Assembly: GCA_035578155.1 (NCBI GenBank)
Contig: JAPWDM010000003.1
Location: forward strand, 18,006,916 to 18,070,915
Source of the DNA: Brachynemurus nebulosus
Lineage: Eukaryota; Arthropoda; Insecta; Neuroptera; Myrmeleontidae
Direction: 5' to 3'
Length of the DNA stretch: 64,000 bases
In this document: positions 1 to 11,809 of the stretch, piece by piece
How the letters are laid out: the number at the start of each line of letters is the position of its first letter
How positions within the stretch are numbered: position 1 is the stretch's first letter
Made by a program: the position numbers and the translations under genes
Notes under the pieces: generated by a model
Database searches by the model: none
What the model was told of the DNA's origin: nothing
The model's input: only the letters and a program-made list of their open reading frames with translations

Positions 1-269
1 TCCCCCCTCTACTCCCACCAAATCATCCTAGGAAGCTGAATTTTGGATATGTTGTAGATAATTGACCGAAACATTATTTTCAACCGGTTTGGAAAGTTTT
101 ATTGCTTTTCCGCCCCCCACCACCCCCTTAGAGGTCGGGTCAGAAAAAAAATTTTCCCAAAATTTGACCCCACTTTGATAGTATGAGGTGCCTCGAAAAT
201 GAGCCCCATTTACCAAATTTCATCTCTTAACTTCCATAGGGGGGCCCTACACAAATTAAAAGGTGGCGG

Positions 270-350
<81 letters not shown>

Positions 351-361
351 CAGACATTTTT
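1..361 (-). repeat. R1 repeat, leftward copy cut by the window edge
   Basis: Reverse complement of the 5' part of the R1 copy that follows: bases 1-271 match 524-797 almost exactly. A (TA)n tract runs from about 272 to 348, and the match continues to a TCAGACATTTTTT motif that mirrors 479-490. This copy lacks the outermost ~118 bp of R1 and joins head-to-head to the next copy, giving a large palindrome. Confidence 0.85.
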
Positions 362-485
362 TAGTCGAATTTTCTCCGAAAAATTAGACTTATACAGTCT
401 ATACGATAAGAGCTGCGAGAGGCGAGAGTAGGGGCGCTATCCGTTTTCGGACCCGTAGAACACGAATATGTAGAAAAAAAAAATG

Positions 486-526
<41 letters not shown>

Positions 527-2080
527 CCCGCCACCTTTTAATTTGTGTAGGGCCCCCCTATGGAAGTTAAGAGATGAAATTTGGTAAATGGGGCTCATTT
601 TCGAGGCACCTCATACTATCAAAGTGGGGTCAAATTTTGGGCAAATTTTTTTTCTGACCCGACCTTTAAGGGGGTGGTGGGGGGCGGAAAAGCAATAAAA
701 CTTTTCCAAACCGGTTTTAAATAATGTTTCGGTCAATTATCTACAACATATCCAAAATTCAGCTTCCTAGGATGATATGGTGGGAGTAGAGGGGGGAAAA
801 ACGATTTTCGCTGGATCTAACAGGCCCCCAGCCCCCCAGAATTAACGTAGAGGGTTGAAATTTGGTGTGTTGATAAAGTTCGTACCTAGGTTGTGCTTTT
901 TGGAGGTTTTAATATTTTACCCCCACCCCCCTCATTTTTAAGCTACAATTTCATGCATTTTCGACGTTTTCGAAGTTTGTACCACTCGCACAGGTCACCC
1001 GAATAAACCTAGAGGGCTGAAATTTTGTATTCGGATTGAGTTAATATCAAGGGGGTGCCTTTTGGGGGTCTCGACTTTTAACCCCTACCCCCACCATTTT
1101 TATACCCAAAAGAACATGATTTTTCTTGTTTTTTAACAGTTTCGTTCGGGTCAAAATCTCCCCAAATAAACCTAGAGGGCTGAAATTTGGTGTACAGGTT
1201 AAGCTAATAGCCAGACACTGTTTTTTGGAGGTTTCAACTTTTAACCCTTACCCCCACGATTTTTACGCCAATATTTCCTTAATTTTTTTGCTTGTCTTCT
1301 AACACGTCTAGAGACTCCATAAGGAAACCTAGAGGGCTGAAATTTTGTACGTGTATTCAGTTAGTATCCAGCTAGTACCTTGTAGGGAGTCCGCATCACT
1401 TTTCCCCCCACTTCTCCCATTTTTACATCGGAATTGAATGCTATTGTTAAATGTGTTTTAAAAGCATTATGTTTATTCTAAATACAAGTAGGCGAATAGT
1501 AATTTTAAAAAATTTAAAAAAAAGTGAACTTACTTTTATGACAAATGAAATACATACATATTAAGTAATTTAAAAATGTTATTAAAGTCACTGTTTATTT
1601 ATAAATTAGGAATTTTGGATTTTTAGTATTTATAAAATAGAAATTTTGGATTTTTTTGGAAAGAAAAAATATCTTTATAAAGGCCTTCCAGTTTTGAGTT
1701 TACTATTTAAGGTCCTTTTTTAATTTTTATTAAAACTAAAACATAAAGGCAATTAGCGGATAAACATGGGCAGGAATGTCCTCGTACGAATTGTGTTGGC
1801 TTTTTTTCTGCTACCTGTTTTCGGCACAAAATTGAAATTTACTGAGATACAGCCCTTAAATACTTAAAACCTTTTTTTAAAGCCTCGACCAGCCGAACAC
1901 TCATCACCAGTTTTAAAACCAACAAAATGACAATTCGGTTGTAGACTTTCAATCACATTTCGCTTGTAGACATTCAATACCGAAGATGAAGGGGAAAATT
2001 CGACTACCGTGATGGGGCCCCGCTGCTCACGGCGTTTTTTTTGTATAAGTCTAATTTTTCGGAGAAAATTCGACTAAAAA
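362..2080 (+). repeat. R1 repeat copy 1, most complete, with both ends
   Basis: Unclassified interspersed repeat of about 1.7 kb, seen again at 34987, 46121 and (inverted) 48433. It opens with TAGTCGAATTTTCTCC. A GC-rich segment and a (TA)n tract (491-523) follow. Then come four degenerate tandem units of about 160 bp, each carrying a CCTAGAGGGCTGAAATTT-like motif (near 846, 1008, 1171 and 1328) and a C-rich tail. The 3' end has a hairpin (CCGTGA/TCACGG around GGGGCCCC, about 2008-2034) and a T run. Only in this copy does an inverted version of the 5' end follow (2041-2080), giving TIRs of about 38 bp. No transposase is visible. A broken reading frame near 1766 may be a coding relic. Confidence 0.8.
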
Positions 2081-2241
2081 TGCTATATAAAGCAAAACGA
2101 AAAACTAAGATAGGAACTGTACTCGATAATGTATACCTGAATACCGTTAGAAGAGTAATAGAAGGAGAAGAAATCAGACGTGTTGCCAGAGACTGTGGTA
2201 TTTGTCACCTTACTCACTCAAGACGTGGGAAAGAATTTTGA
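2081..2241 (+). pseudogene. HTH_psq-like transposase N-terminal fragment (weak)
   Basis: A short open stretch directly after the R1 end reads LNTVRRVIEGEEIRRVARDC then GI. This resembles the first helix-turn-helix (psq/CENP-B type) of pogo/Tigger transposases, whose usual pattern is hydrophobic-x2-AV-x2-G-x-SIR-x-AA-x3-GI-x2-STL. The match stops after the GI, and no DDE domain follows before the stop at 2241. It could be the relic of a pogo-like element or chance. The resemblance is by eye only. Confidence 0.35.
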
Positions 2242-4187
2242 AAAATAAATTAAATATAGTAACTAACATGGAAATTCAGCTAAATAATGAGTGTTACAAT
2301 TGAACCTAAGCCCTGTAACAATTGATCCTCTGATGGTGACGATTGTGACATTACTCTTTGGTCCATAAAAATGCAGTTATTTTAATTATGGACCAACATA
2401 GAGTATTTTTGTGTAGCTCATTCAAAACCTAAAAGATATCCGTATCTTGTACCAAAAATTTATTTCTCTGTGACTGATAGATACAAAGTTACTAGCCCGT
2501 ATATTTTTTTTGTAACTACTGACACACCTCTCCCCTATATCGCACTTGATGTGATTAATGTGAATAAAGACGAATAGATATTTTGATAAAACATACATAT
2601 ACATATGTACAACTTACACATATTATCTGTCTATCTGCCTGCATATACAAAACACGATGTTGTTTGATCCGAAAAATGTCCGATACCTAATAATCGGTAA
2701 TCATTACGATCTATTCTCGATTGAAGGATTTTGATAACGAAAAGTATAATTTAGCAGGTGTGATATATTTTAAAGAGTAGTTCCTTCCTTATACCATCCA
2801 TTCTGAGAGTATTGTTGTTTTCTATATCGATAATTTTCAATAACAAAAGCTACATTTCAATAGTCATTAATATTCCTGGAATCTTGTTTTGCTTAGTATT
2901 TCAAAAATTTATTTATTTTTTTCGCTACGACATGACATACCGTTTACAAAATATCTATGACAAAAATTTTCGATAACGAAGAGTATTATAAAAATCTAAC
3001 AATAAGATAATATGTCAGCTGAACTTCAGAAATGTTTATTGTGACATTATTACCCACCGCCAATATGTTATTGGTAATAATGAATACATGAAAACTAGTA
3101 TGTAATAAAGGAAGGTGACTCCCCGCTCCCATCCATTGTTGCTCAAATTGTATTTTGAATTCGAGAATCTCATTTCTACATTACTTTAATTGTCTTAAAC
3201 TATTTGCCATGAAGAAGTTCTTGAACAACTCAAACAATACAATTATGTCAACACAAACACCCCGACTTAACTATCCCGAGACTTAATATTAGGAAATTGA
3301 GCAAAAACATCTATGTTAGCTCTTTAAAAAACAAAAAAGAATATCACCAACTTAAACTGTCACTCTGTATCTCTTACCATTTAGGCGATATTTAAAAAAT
3401 TAAATTTTTACCATAATTTTTGAATGGTTTAACTCGAAATGTATTACGACTCCTAAAAATAAAAAATTGCAAAGACTTATCGGACATATTCTTGATTATT
3501 ACTCACGACTGTATAGCGTTTGATTAAAATTAATACTACTTTTGCTTATTTAATCTTACTGTAGGTATTATGGGCGGAAGCCAAAAAGAACTTTTTTACC
3601 TACATCTGCATGTATGTTTGTCTATTATATTAATAAATATTACTATTCACTCGCTCCTTTATAAACATAATTACTTTGTTTGGTTGGTAACTATGTAAAT
3701 AATACAATTTGTTTTCCCCTCACTTCAGTTTCTGGAGGTCTTTTGAGCTTGCATTCATAATACAATAATATAAAAACTTTTTGTTTCTACAAACACCTTT
3801 AAGAAATTTCTTAGATTTTCTTCCATAACTTTCAACTCTCTACTCTTTACCCCTACCTACCTCCAGCCACAAACAATGTAGCATATATTTGTAATAATTT
3901 CATACTATATAGAATAATAATTTTACTTTATACTTCTTTTATTTTCATTTCTTTTCACATTCAGAAAATGTTAAGGATCACAAAGAACAGAGTACTGACT
4001 GTAACATAACCTAACATCAAGTGATTTGTTATTCTTTTGTTTTTGTAAGTGTACACTAATGCATCGAAATAAGGAAAGGTAATTGCGTATTTATTGATCA
4101 CACAAATATAAAAAAAAAATTAAAACAATATTGTAAACCATTTTCAAAATAAATAAACCATTACATCTTATATATACAGACTGTAAA
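2242..4187. other. AT-rich non-coding DNA, no gene seen
   Basis: No convincing coding frame, RNA gene or clear transposon ends. The stretch is very AT-rich with short homopolymer runs. Paired GTTACAATTGAACC / GTAACAATTGATCC motifs near 2290-2325 may be remnants of a transposon end. Confidence 0.5.
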
Positions 4188-5487
<1,300 letters not shown>

Positions 5488-5975
5488 AAAATGGACACTG
5501 GGGTAATGGCAATCACCTAAGAGAAAAAATTTACAGAAGTAATAGTTTTTATTTCTTTGAAACTCTACTATACCTACTACTATACTTACTTACAATCTTT
5601 CCTAAGTACTAGGCGTTTGATTTAAAACTAAATAAAATTGATTTAAAACTAAAAAACGCAAAATATTGATTTAAAACTAAATATATTTTTGCATATGACA
5701 AAAAAAACAAAATATCAGCTTTGACTGGTATAACCCCAACTCTGGGGTAATGCCAGTCAATGATGCCAGTGATTATTTACCGATTATATAACATGGAATA
5801 TGAGTCATTTTAATAATGTAGGCATTTATAATTGACAAACTTATATTTATTTATTACAAAATGTATATTTTTAGACGATTACTTAAAAAAGACAAGTATA
5901 GCCATGAGAGCATAATACAAAAATCATTACCTGTCAAAATAAAAAACCAATTAGACCGTTTACATGGCAATCTTG

Positions 5976-6140
5976 TTACTTTTTAGAGCAAGGATCACAC
6001 AAATATCCCTCGGGAGTGTCCCATCCAGAGCAGTCAGAATATGCCATAAACCACAAAACGTACATCGAATGACAAGTGTCTTTCCCCGTTTCCATTAAGC
6101 TTACGTCATCTTCTGATTCATCATCACAAATGTCATTTTC
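5976..6140 (-). pseudogene. Transposase C-terminal tail, distal to the Polinton insertion
   Basis: Leftward reading frame that continues the acidic segment found beyond the Polinton. It gives an Asp/Glu-rich stretch, then a Cys/Trp-containing tail (C-x-W-D-x-PEGYLCDPC) and a TAA at 5976. Cys-rich tails after an acidic linker occur in pogo/Tigger-like DDE transposases. The frame across the two target-site copies is consistent, so the Polinton landed within this reading frame. The gene was probably already dead, because the other side carries an in-frame TGA. Confidence 0.5.
6135..6140. repeat. Left 6-bp target site duplication, ATTTTC
   Basis: ATTTTC lies immediately outside the left AGTAGATAAG tip and again immediately outside the right CTTATCTACT tip (22765-22770). 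Six bases is the known Polinton target duplication length. Confidence 0.95.
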
Positions 6141-7546
6141 AGTAGATAAGCTGTACGGGTACGGCCGCACCGTAGAACCTCAATTATCCGGACTACTTTT
6201 TTGACCGTGTTAACAACCGTGTAGTTTGGGGTCCTACTGTACCTAGTGTATGAATTGACCTTTGACCTGGCACGTACATGTATTTAAAAATTGTTGTTGA
6301 CATTTGACCCCAACACTCGCTCATACTGTTGACCTTGAAACTCCAAAGACATGAGTCATTACTTCAACAACCACACAAGTAGTTAACCCATTGTGCGTCA
6401 TCACAATTTGTTCATAACGATTTAGTTTTGTGTTAACCCATTACCCGCCGTAGTTTTTGAATCCAAACCTAACGCATGCGTACTGAATTTTAGTATACGA
6501 CGCATGCGCAGACTGAATTTTAGGTTACAATTTGATAGATGGGGTACACTACCGCGTCAAAAAATGTGGGATTACCCTAACTCGGGGGGTGGCCCCAAAC
6601 TTTTGACACCGTAGTGTACTTAAATTTTTGGTACACTGCCGTGTCAAAAGTGCGGGCCCCCCTGACCAAAAAGGTATCCGGTCACTTTTTGAAACGTACT
6701 ATACGTGCAAACCTTGGCCCCAACACGCGCTTGCCTTATTTACGTCATCTTAAACGAACTATCACATTAAAAAATGTGGGGAATACCCTAACATAAAGGG
6801 GTGACCCCAAACTTTTGACACCGTACTGTACTTAAATTTTTGGTACACTGCCGTGTCAAAAGTGCGGGCCCCCCTGGCCAAAAAGGTGTCCGATCATTTG
6901 TTGAAACGCACTGTACGTGCAAACCTTAACCCCAACACGCGCTTACCTTAATTGCGTCATTTTAAACGAACTACCAAGTCAAAAATGTGGGGAATACCTT
7001 AACCCACGGGGTGGCCGCTAAATTTTGTGGGGGGCACTGTACCAAGCGCTAGCCGCAATCATGACTTCAGACTCCAGATTTCAGACTCCGGGGTCCAGAC
7101 TCCAAATTTCAGACCGCTACTGTACTGCCGGAAATTTTGGTGTCAACTGTACTTGAGGTTTTTTTTTGTATATGAGTCAAGTCTTTATAAGATTAATTTG
7201 TTTATTTAATAAAAACTCGTGACTTTATACGGTTTGTGTTTGTTTATTTAAGATATTTTAGCTGACTTAGGATGATGTAATTTCATAATATGTTTGCATC
7301 ATAGCCAGAGGGGAATTTTATTTAAAAGCAAGTCACAACTTGTCAGTTCCAGGAATTTGTTTACATTAATGTCATCGTAAATCATTAATTTAACTATGTT
7401 TATTTAAGATTTTGCTGACTCATATTCAGATATTTTTTTGATTTGTTTATTTATATGTTTTAATTTAAAAAATGTTTATTTAAGATTTTGACAACACAGC
7501 AATTTCTTTGTTTGATTTCAAATATGAAATACTTTTCTCGGAATTT
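6141..7546 (+). repeat. Left terminal inverted repeat of the Polinton
   Basis: Matches 21359-22764 in inverted orientation from the AGTAGATAAGCTGTACGG tip to CTCGGAATTT. By eye I noticed only a couple of substitutions (for example near 6273 and 6734). It contains about two and a half tandem units of ~212 bp with internal inverted motifs. Polinton replication is protein-primed from the ends, so this should hold the origin. No gene in it is convincing. Confidence 0.95.
6542..7030. repeat. ~212-bp tandem units with hairpin motifs in the TIR
   Basis: Two full units plus a partial one; the TTTTGACACCGTA block recurs at 6601 and 6813 (period 212). Within a unit, TTTTGACACCGTAGTGTAC is followed after ~11 nt by its near-complement GTACACTGCCGTGTCAAAA (6601-6650), a 19-bp stem. 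Another facing copy lies at 6543-6563. The same structure is mirrored in the right TIR. Iterated inverted sites near an origin could bind a replication or transposition protein; that role is inferred. Confidence 0.8.
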
Positions 7547-7700
7547 TTAATTTATGGCCTGATAATAATCGGGGGTTTTTTCAATTTGTTTATTTATATA
7601 AGTTTAAATTTTAAAAAATGTTTATTTAAAATTAGTCAGCAATTCTTTTATTACTTTTCAAATGCGAAATAAATTTCTCGGAATTTGACATTTGACCTTC
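7547..7700 (+). repeat. Diverged tandem copy of the inner TIR edge (left side)
   Basis: The segment from about 7560 to 7690 repeats the order of motifs in the last ~110 bp of the TIR (TTTGTTTATTTATAT, AAAAAATGTTTATTTAA, TTCTCGGAATTT) with many differences. The right side carries a different TIR-derived duplication. This suggests TIR boundaries shift by unequal exchange or conversion. Confidence 0.7.
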
Positions 7701-7776
7701 GGTTATTTGCGTTGTAAAAATTCTGAGCCAGCATTTTTGTGATTCCCCTCCAGAATTTTTCGAGCAGTCAAAATCG

Positions 7777-7817
7777 TATAAATTGAGGTCTGCGTGCCCC
7801 CTCAAATCACTTCTTCA
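7777..7817 (+). promoter_or_regulatory. Probable core promoter of the PolB gene
   Basis: TATAAA at 7777-7782 is followed by possible initiators: ATCACTTC with its A at 7809 (32 nt downstream), and TTCAGC with its A at 7817. The ATG is at 7890, leaving a leader of about 75-80 nt. Spacing fits an arthropod TATA/Inr promoter. Confidence 0.5.
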
Positions 7818-7889
7818 GCAAACTTCAAGCAGTTAATATTGTTATTGTTGCAAGAATTTGTATCGAGATTTTTTTAAAATTAAAATACA

Positions 7890-8717
7890 ATGGCTTCATT
7901 AAACGACGTGGCAACTAGAATGGTGGAAAATGTACGAAACGCGCTATCATTACTGGAGATGGATACCCGGGATGCAGATGAATTGGAAAAATGGATGAAA
8001 CACACAAATACCAACATACGACTAATCAACAAGGCTATACGTGGAGCGGAAAATTTGGGACAACGGAAACACTTCGAGTCATGTGCGGGAAAAATGAAAA
8101 GATTTCGAATCAGAATGAAGGCGCTACGAAAACATGGTAAGTTTTTTCAAATATAAATTTATTTTTTAATGATTTTTTTTTTAATTTTGATATATCAACA
8201 TGGTAAGTTTTTTAAATATAAACTTTTTTTTTTAATGATTTTTTATAAATTTGATAAATAATTTTTTTTTATGTTGATTGTTTTAGGTGCCGGCATGAAT
8301 CGAAATCAACGTAAAAGATCTGATAGAATTCAATGGGCTGACGTGGAATCCGCATTTGCAAGTCGAATACGAACGGGAGTGGTTACCAACATAACACACA
8401 TAGAGCCAAAGGACTTTTTAGACGACGCTACATCGATGTTCACTCGGCGAATACAAAATATATTAAAAAAATACTTAACGATAAAAGTCAACACAACGTT
8501 TTGCGTGTTATTTGTAAAAACTGATGGTGACGAGGATAAATACGACATGAAACATTTCAATACACCGAATATCATAATAGATCGTGGAACAAACCTAAAA
8601 CAGTGCTACATGGAACATGTACGGGAACCAATTTTGAGAAAATTGAGTGAGTTTACCGAGTCGGGGAGCGGATGGACTTTATCAAGCATAATCAACCTAG
8701 CTGTGAACATCAACTAG
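7890..8717 (+). CDS. PolB N-terminal region, two exons, ending in an in-frame TAG
   Basis: Exon 1 (7890-8136) encodes 82 codons plus one base, mostly charged and helical. A canonical donor (GTAAGT at 8137) and acceptor (TTTTAG ending 8286) join it in frame to exon 2, which starts GT-GCC-GGC. Exon 2 then reads through IQWADVESAF and a Lys/Asp-rich region to TAG at 8715-8717. The frame after the TAG continues without shift (YTPFRGSSYIELP) into the polymerase open frame. The simplest reading is one polymerase gene with a nonsense change. Alternatives are a sequencing error, readthrough or a separate upstream gene. The region resembles the N-terminal extension of other Polinton polymerases, which may hold the terminal-protein part; that role is inferred. 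Confidence 0.75.
8137..8286 (+). other. 150-nt intron in the PolB gene with a duplicated donor
   Basis: GTAAGT donor at 8137 and TTTTAG acceptor ending at 8286, with in-frame joining. The donor and its context (ACATGGTAAGTTTTTT) recur 66 bp downstream, with a second GT at 8203, so the intron holds an imperfect tandem duplication. Use of the second donor would retain an in-frame TAA at 8154-8156. Confidence 0.8.
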
Positions 8718-11700
8718 TATACACCTTTTCGTGGATCAAGCTACATCGAATTGCCGCAGGAAATAAAACGAAAACAAGCATGTATCAACATCCAAAACTT
8801 CAACGATGACGCCTGTTTCGCGTGGGCAGTGGTATCAGCACTTTATCCAGCTAACAACAAAATTGCTCAAAGAACATCAGCATACCCACACTACTCAACG
8901 GTGTTAAATTTAGACGGGATCCAGTTTCCAATGACAATCCAACAAGTGAGCAAATTCGAGAAACAGAACCTAACAATATCAGTCAACGTGTTTATACTAA
9001 AAAAACAAAATGGACATTTTGAAACCGTACCTGCTGCGCTAACGACAGAGAAGAAAGAACATCACATAAACCTTTTAATGATCCAGAACGAGTATTACGA
9101 GGATGAAGACAACGAACAGGACAACGACAACGATCAAGATTTACGCTACCATTTCTGTTGGATTAAGGACTTATCGCGACTTGTGTCACGACAACTAGCA
9201 AACACCAAGAGTAAAAAATACATCTGTGATCGATGCTTAAATTACTTTCATACGGAGAATAAATTGATAAAACATACTGAAGACTGCGTGAATATGAACA
9301 ACTGTCGGGTGATAATGCCGGAAGGGAAAAGCAAATACATATCGTTCAAGAACTACAGCAACAAAAAACGTGTTCCATTTATAATTTACGCGGACGTCGA
9401 ATCATTCCTACAACCTGTGACGGATAACGAAAATCGGAAAAACACGACAACGTATCAACAACATCGGGCATACAGTATCGGTTACTACTTTCACTGCTCC
9501 TACAACAACCAGTTAAGTTACTATAGATCATACCGCGGGCCAAATTGCGAAAAATGGTTCGCGGAAGAACTGGCAACGTTACGCGAAAATATCTTGAAAC
9601 CCATATATGACAACATAATACCAATGAACGAGTTAACACCAGAGGAACAACAGCAACTTAAACAACGAAGTACCGGGTGCCACATCTGCGAGAAACCATT
9701 CAAACCTGAGGATATTGTGGTTCGTGATCATAACCACTTCACCGGCGAATACAATGGACCTGCGCACAAGGGATGCAACTTGAATTATAAGGATTTTCAT
9801 ATGATTCCTGTTGTATTCCACAACTTGAGTGGTTATGATGTACATTTCGTAATAAAGGATATAGCAACAGCATTCGAGGGACGTGTCGACTTACTACCAA
9901 TCAACAAGGAACGATATATTGCATTCACCAAACATGTTACGGGCAGCGAAATTACATTTAGATTCATCGACTCTTTCCGATTTATGGCATCAAGTCTGGA
10001 TAAATTATCTTCATATCTCAACGAGTTCAACATAGTTAAATCACAATTTCCGGATACCGACTACAAATTACTTACGCGCAAAGGTGTTTTTCCATACGAC
10101 TACATATCTAGCTGGGATAAATTGGAAGAAACATGTTTACCATCACGGGAGAAATTCTACAATCAACTGAACGATAACGACATTACTATGGATGACTATA
10201 CACACGCACAAAAAGTTTGGAACACGTTCAACATACAGACGCTTGGAGAATACTCGGATTTATATATGAAAACGGACATACTACTACTCGCGGATGTTTT
10301 CGAGAATTTTCGGGATACGTGCATGCGCACACACGGATTGGATCCAGCTCATTACTACACGACGCCGGGACTTACGTGGGATGCAGCCTTAAAATATACA
10401 AAAGTAGAGCTAGAATTGATATCTGATGTGGATCAATTATTATTCATTGAACGTGGTATTCGAGGTGGATTGAGCCAGTGTAGTAACCGATACGCGACAG
10501 CAAACAATAAATATATGAACACCTACGATCCGGACGAGGAATCAAAATACCTGATGTACTATGACGTGAACAACTTATATGGATGGGCAATGTCACAATA
10601 CTTACCAACGGGAAATTTTAAATGGATGGATAATACCGAGATAGATGTTCAACAAATACCTGATGATTCACCAATAGGATTTTTACTGGAAGTGGATTTG
10701 GAATACCCGAGAGAACTGCACGATAAACACAACGATTTACCATTATGTCCAGAGAGAATGTGTGCACCCGATACTAAACAGGAAATGTTACTGGCAACGC
10801 TATACAACAAACAGAAATACGTGATACACTATCGGAACCTGAAACAATGTCTACAACACGGGATGAAATTAAAGAAAATACATAGAGTGCTACAATTCGA
10901 TCAATCACCATGGCTTAAATCCTACATCGACTTGAATACAGCTCTAAGACAAACGGCGGGAAACGAATTCGAGAAAAATCTCTACAAGCTACTCAACAAC
11001 GCGGTCTTCGGAAAAACGATGGAAAATGTACGGAAACACTCGATTGTGAAATTGTTAACGAAATGGTATGGACGATATGGTGCGGAAGTTATGATAGCGA
11101 AACCGAATTTCCACAGCCGCACCATATTTGACGAGAATCTTATTGCAGTCGAACTACGAAAAACGGAAGTGTTTATGAACAAACCAATATACGTCGGGCA
11201 AGCAATTCTGGATATTTCGAAAACATGTGTCTACGATTTTCATTACAACTACATACAGCCAACGTTCGGGAACAACAGCAAATTACTCTACACAGACACG
11301 GATTCGTTAATTTACGAGATAAAATGCCCAGATATTTACGAAATAATGAAACGTGATATTCAATACTTTGATACGTCGGATTACAGCGCGGATAATCAAT
11401 ATAACATACCTAGACTAAATAAGAAAATACCCGGGTTAATGAAGGATGAGTTAAATGGACGAATATTTACAAAATTTGTGGGCTTAAGATCGAAAATGTA
11501 TAGTTGTCAAGTGGACGGCGAGGATCACACGAAGAAAGCGAAAGGTGTAAAGAACTCTGTGGTTAAGAAAACGATAACTTTCAACGATTACGTGGACTGT
11601 CTAAAACACAATACAATCATAAACCGACAACAAAATCTGATACAATCGAAAAAACATAACGTGTATAGTGTAACTCAGAACAAGGTGGCGCTCAGCCCGT

Positions 11701-11774
11701 ACGATACGAAACGACATATTGTGGAGGGGGAAACGGATACTTTAGCATGGGGACATTACTCGTTAAATTACTGA
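8718..11774 (+). CDS. polB: Protein-primed family B DNA polymerase, main open frame
   Basis: Replicative polymerase of the Polinton (pPolB). In order: a C2H2-like finger (CDRC...H...C, about 9220-9290); exonuclease motif I with YADVESF (about 9380); an HNH/endonuclease VII-like Zn segment (CHICEKPF ... DHNHFTG ... GCNLNY, about 9678-9785); Exo II-like NLSGYDVHF (about 9822); Exo III with YMKTDILLLADVFE (about 10261); Pol A DVNNLYGWAM (about 10561); Pol B KLLNNAVFGKTMEN (about 10987); Pol C YTDTDS (about 11290); and KKAKGV (about 11536). All catalytic acidic residues are present. The frame has no ATG at its head; it begins right after the TAG at 8715 and is a continuation of the preceding region. 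A downstream ATG could yield only a truncated enzyme. Stop TGA at 11772. Confidence 0.95.
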   Translation, partial: YTPFRGSSYIELPQEIKRKQACINIQNFNDDACFAWAVVSALYPANNKIAQRTSAYPHYSTVLNLDGIQFPMTIQQVSKFEKQNLTISVNVFILKKQNGHFETVPAALTTEKKEHHINLLMIQNEYYEDEDNEQDNDNDQDLRYHFCWIKDLSRLVSRQLANTKSKKYICDRCLNYFHTENKLIKHTEDCVNMNNCRVIMPEGKSKYISFKNYSNKKRVPFIIYADVESFLQPVTDNENRKNTTTYQQHRAYSIGYYFHCSYNNQLSYYRSYRGPNCEKWFAEELATLRENILKPIYDNIIPMNELTPEEQQQLKQRSTGCHICEKPFKPEDIVVRDHNHFTGEYNGPAHKGCNLNYKDFHMIPVVFHNLSGYDVHFVIKDIATAFEGRVDLLPINKERYIAFTKHVTGSEITFRFIDSFRFMASSLDKLSSYLNEFNIVKSQFPDTDYKLLTRKGVFPYDYISSWDKLEETCLPSREKFYNQLNDNDITMDDYTHAQKVWNTFNIQTLGEYSDLYMKTDILLLADVFENFRDTCMRTHGLDPAHYYTTPGLTWDAALKYTKVELELISDVDQLLFIERGIRGGLSQCSNRYATANNKYMNTYDPDEESKYLMYYDVNNLYGWAMSQYLPTGNFKWMDNTEIDVQQIPDDSPIGFLLEVDLEYPRELHDKHNDLPLCPERMCAPDTKQEMLLATLYNKQKYVIHYRNLKQCLQHGMKLKKIHRVLQFDQSPWLKSYIDLNTALRQTAGNEFEKNLYKLLNNAVFGKTMENVRKHSIVKLLTKWYGRYGAEVMIAKPNFHSRTIFDENLIAVELRKTEVFMNKPIYVGQAILDISKTCVYDFHYNYIQPTFGNNSKLLYTDTDSLIYEIKCPDIYEIMKRDIQYFDTSDYSADNQYNIPRLNKKIPGLMKDELNGRIFTKFVGLRSKMYSCQVDGEDHTKKAKGVKNSVVKKTITFNDYVDCLKHNTIINRQQNLIQSKKHNVYSVTQNKVALSPYDTKRHIVEGETDTLAWGHYSLNY

Positions 11775-11809
11775 ATATCAACAACGTTAAAATTAGTACG
11801 CAAGTGGAA

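Noticed and set aside
199..387. Ile-Tyr repeat proteins (also at 29468, 35089, 41245, 46120, 51446 and 52083)
   Set aside because: Translations of (TA)n microsatellites, not genes.
1981..2040. R1 as a Helitron
   Set aside because: A 3' hairpin exists, but there is no CTRR end and copy 1 has inverted tips.
7027..7209. 60-aa frame in the left TIR, duplicated in the right TIR
   Set aside because: Identical only because it sits in the TIR; low-complexity and domain-free.
8330..11182. Minus-strand and off-frame open frames within the polymerase gene
   Set aside because: Shadows of the PolB coding frame; no domains of their own.
11747..11809. Upstream ATG for the 249-aa gene
   Set aside because: Lies inside the polymerase coding end; the ATG at 11810 follows the stop and starts the protein-like sequence.
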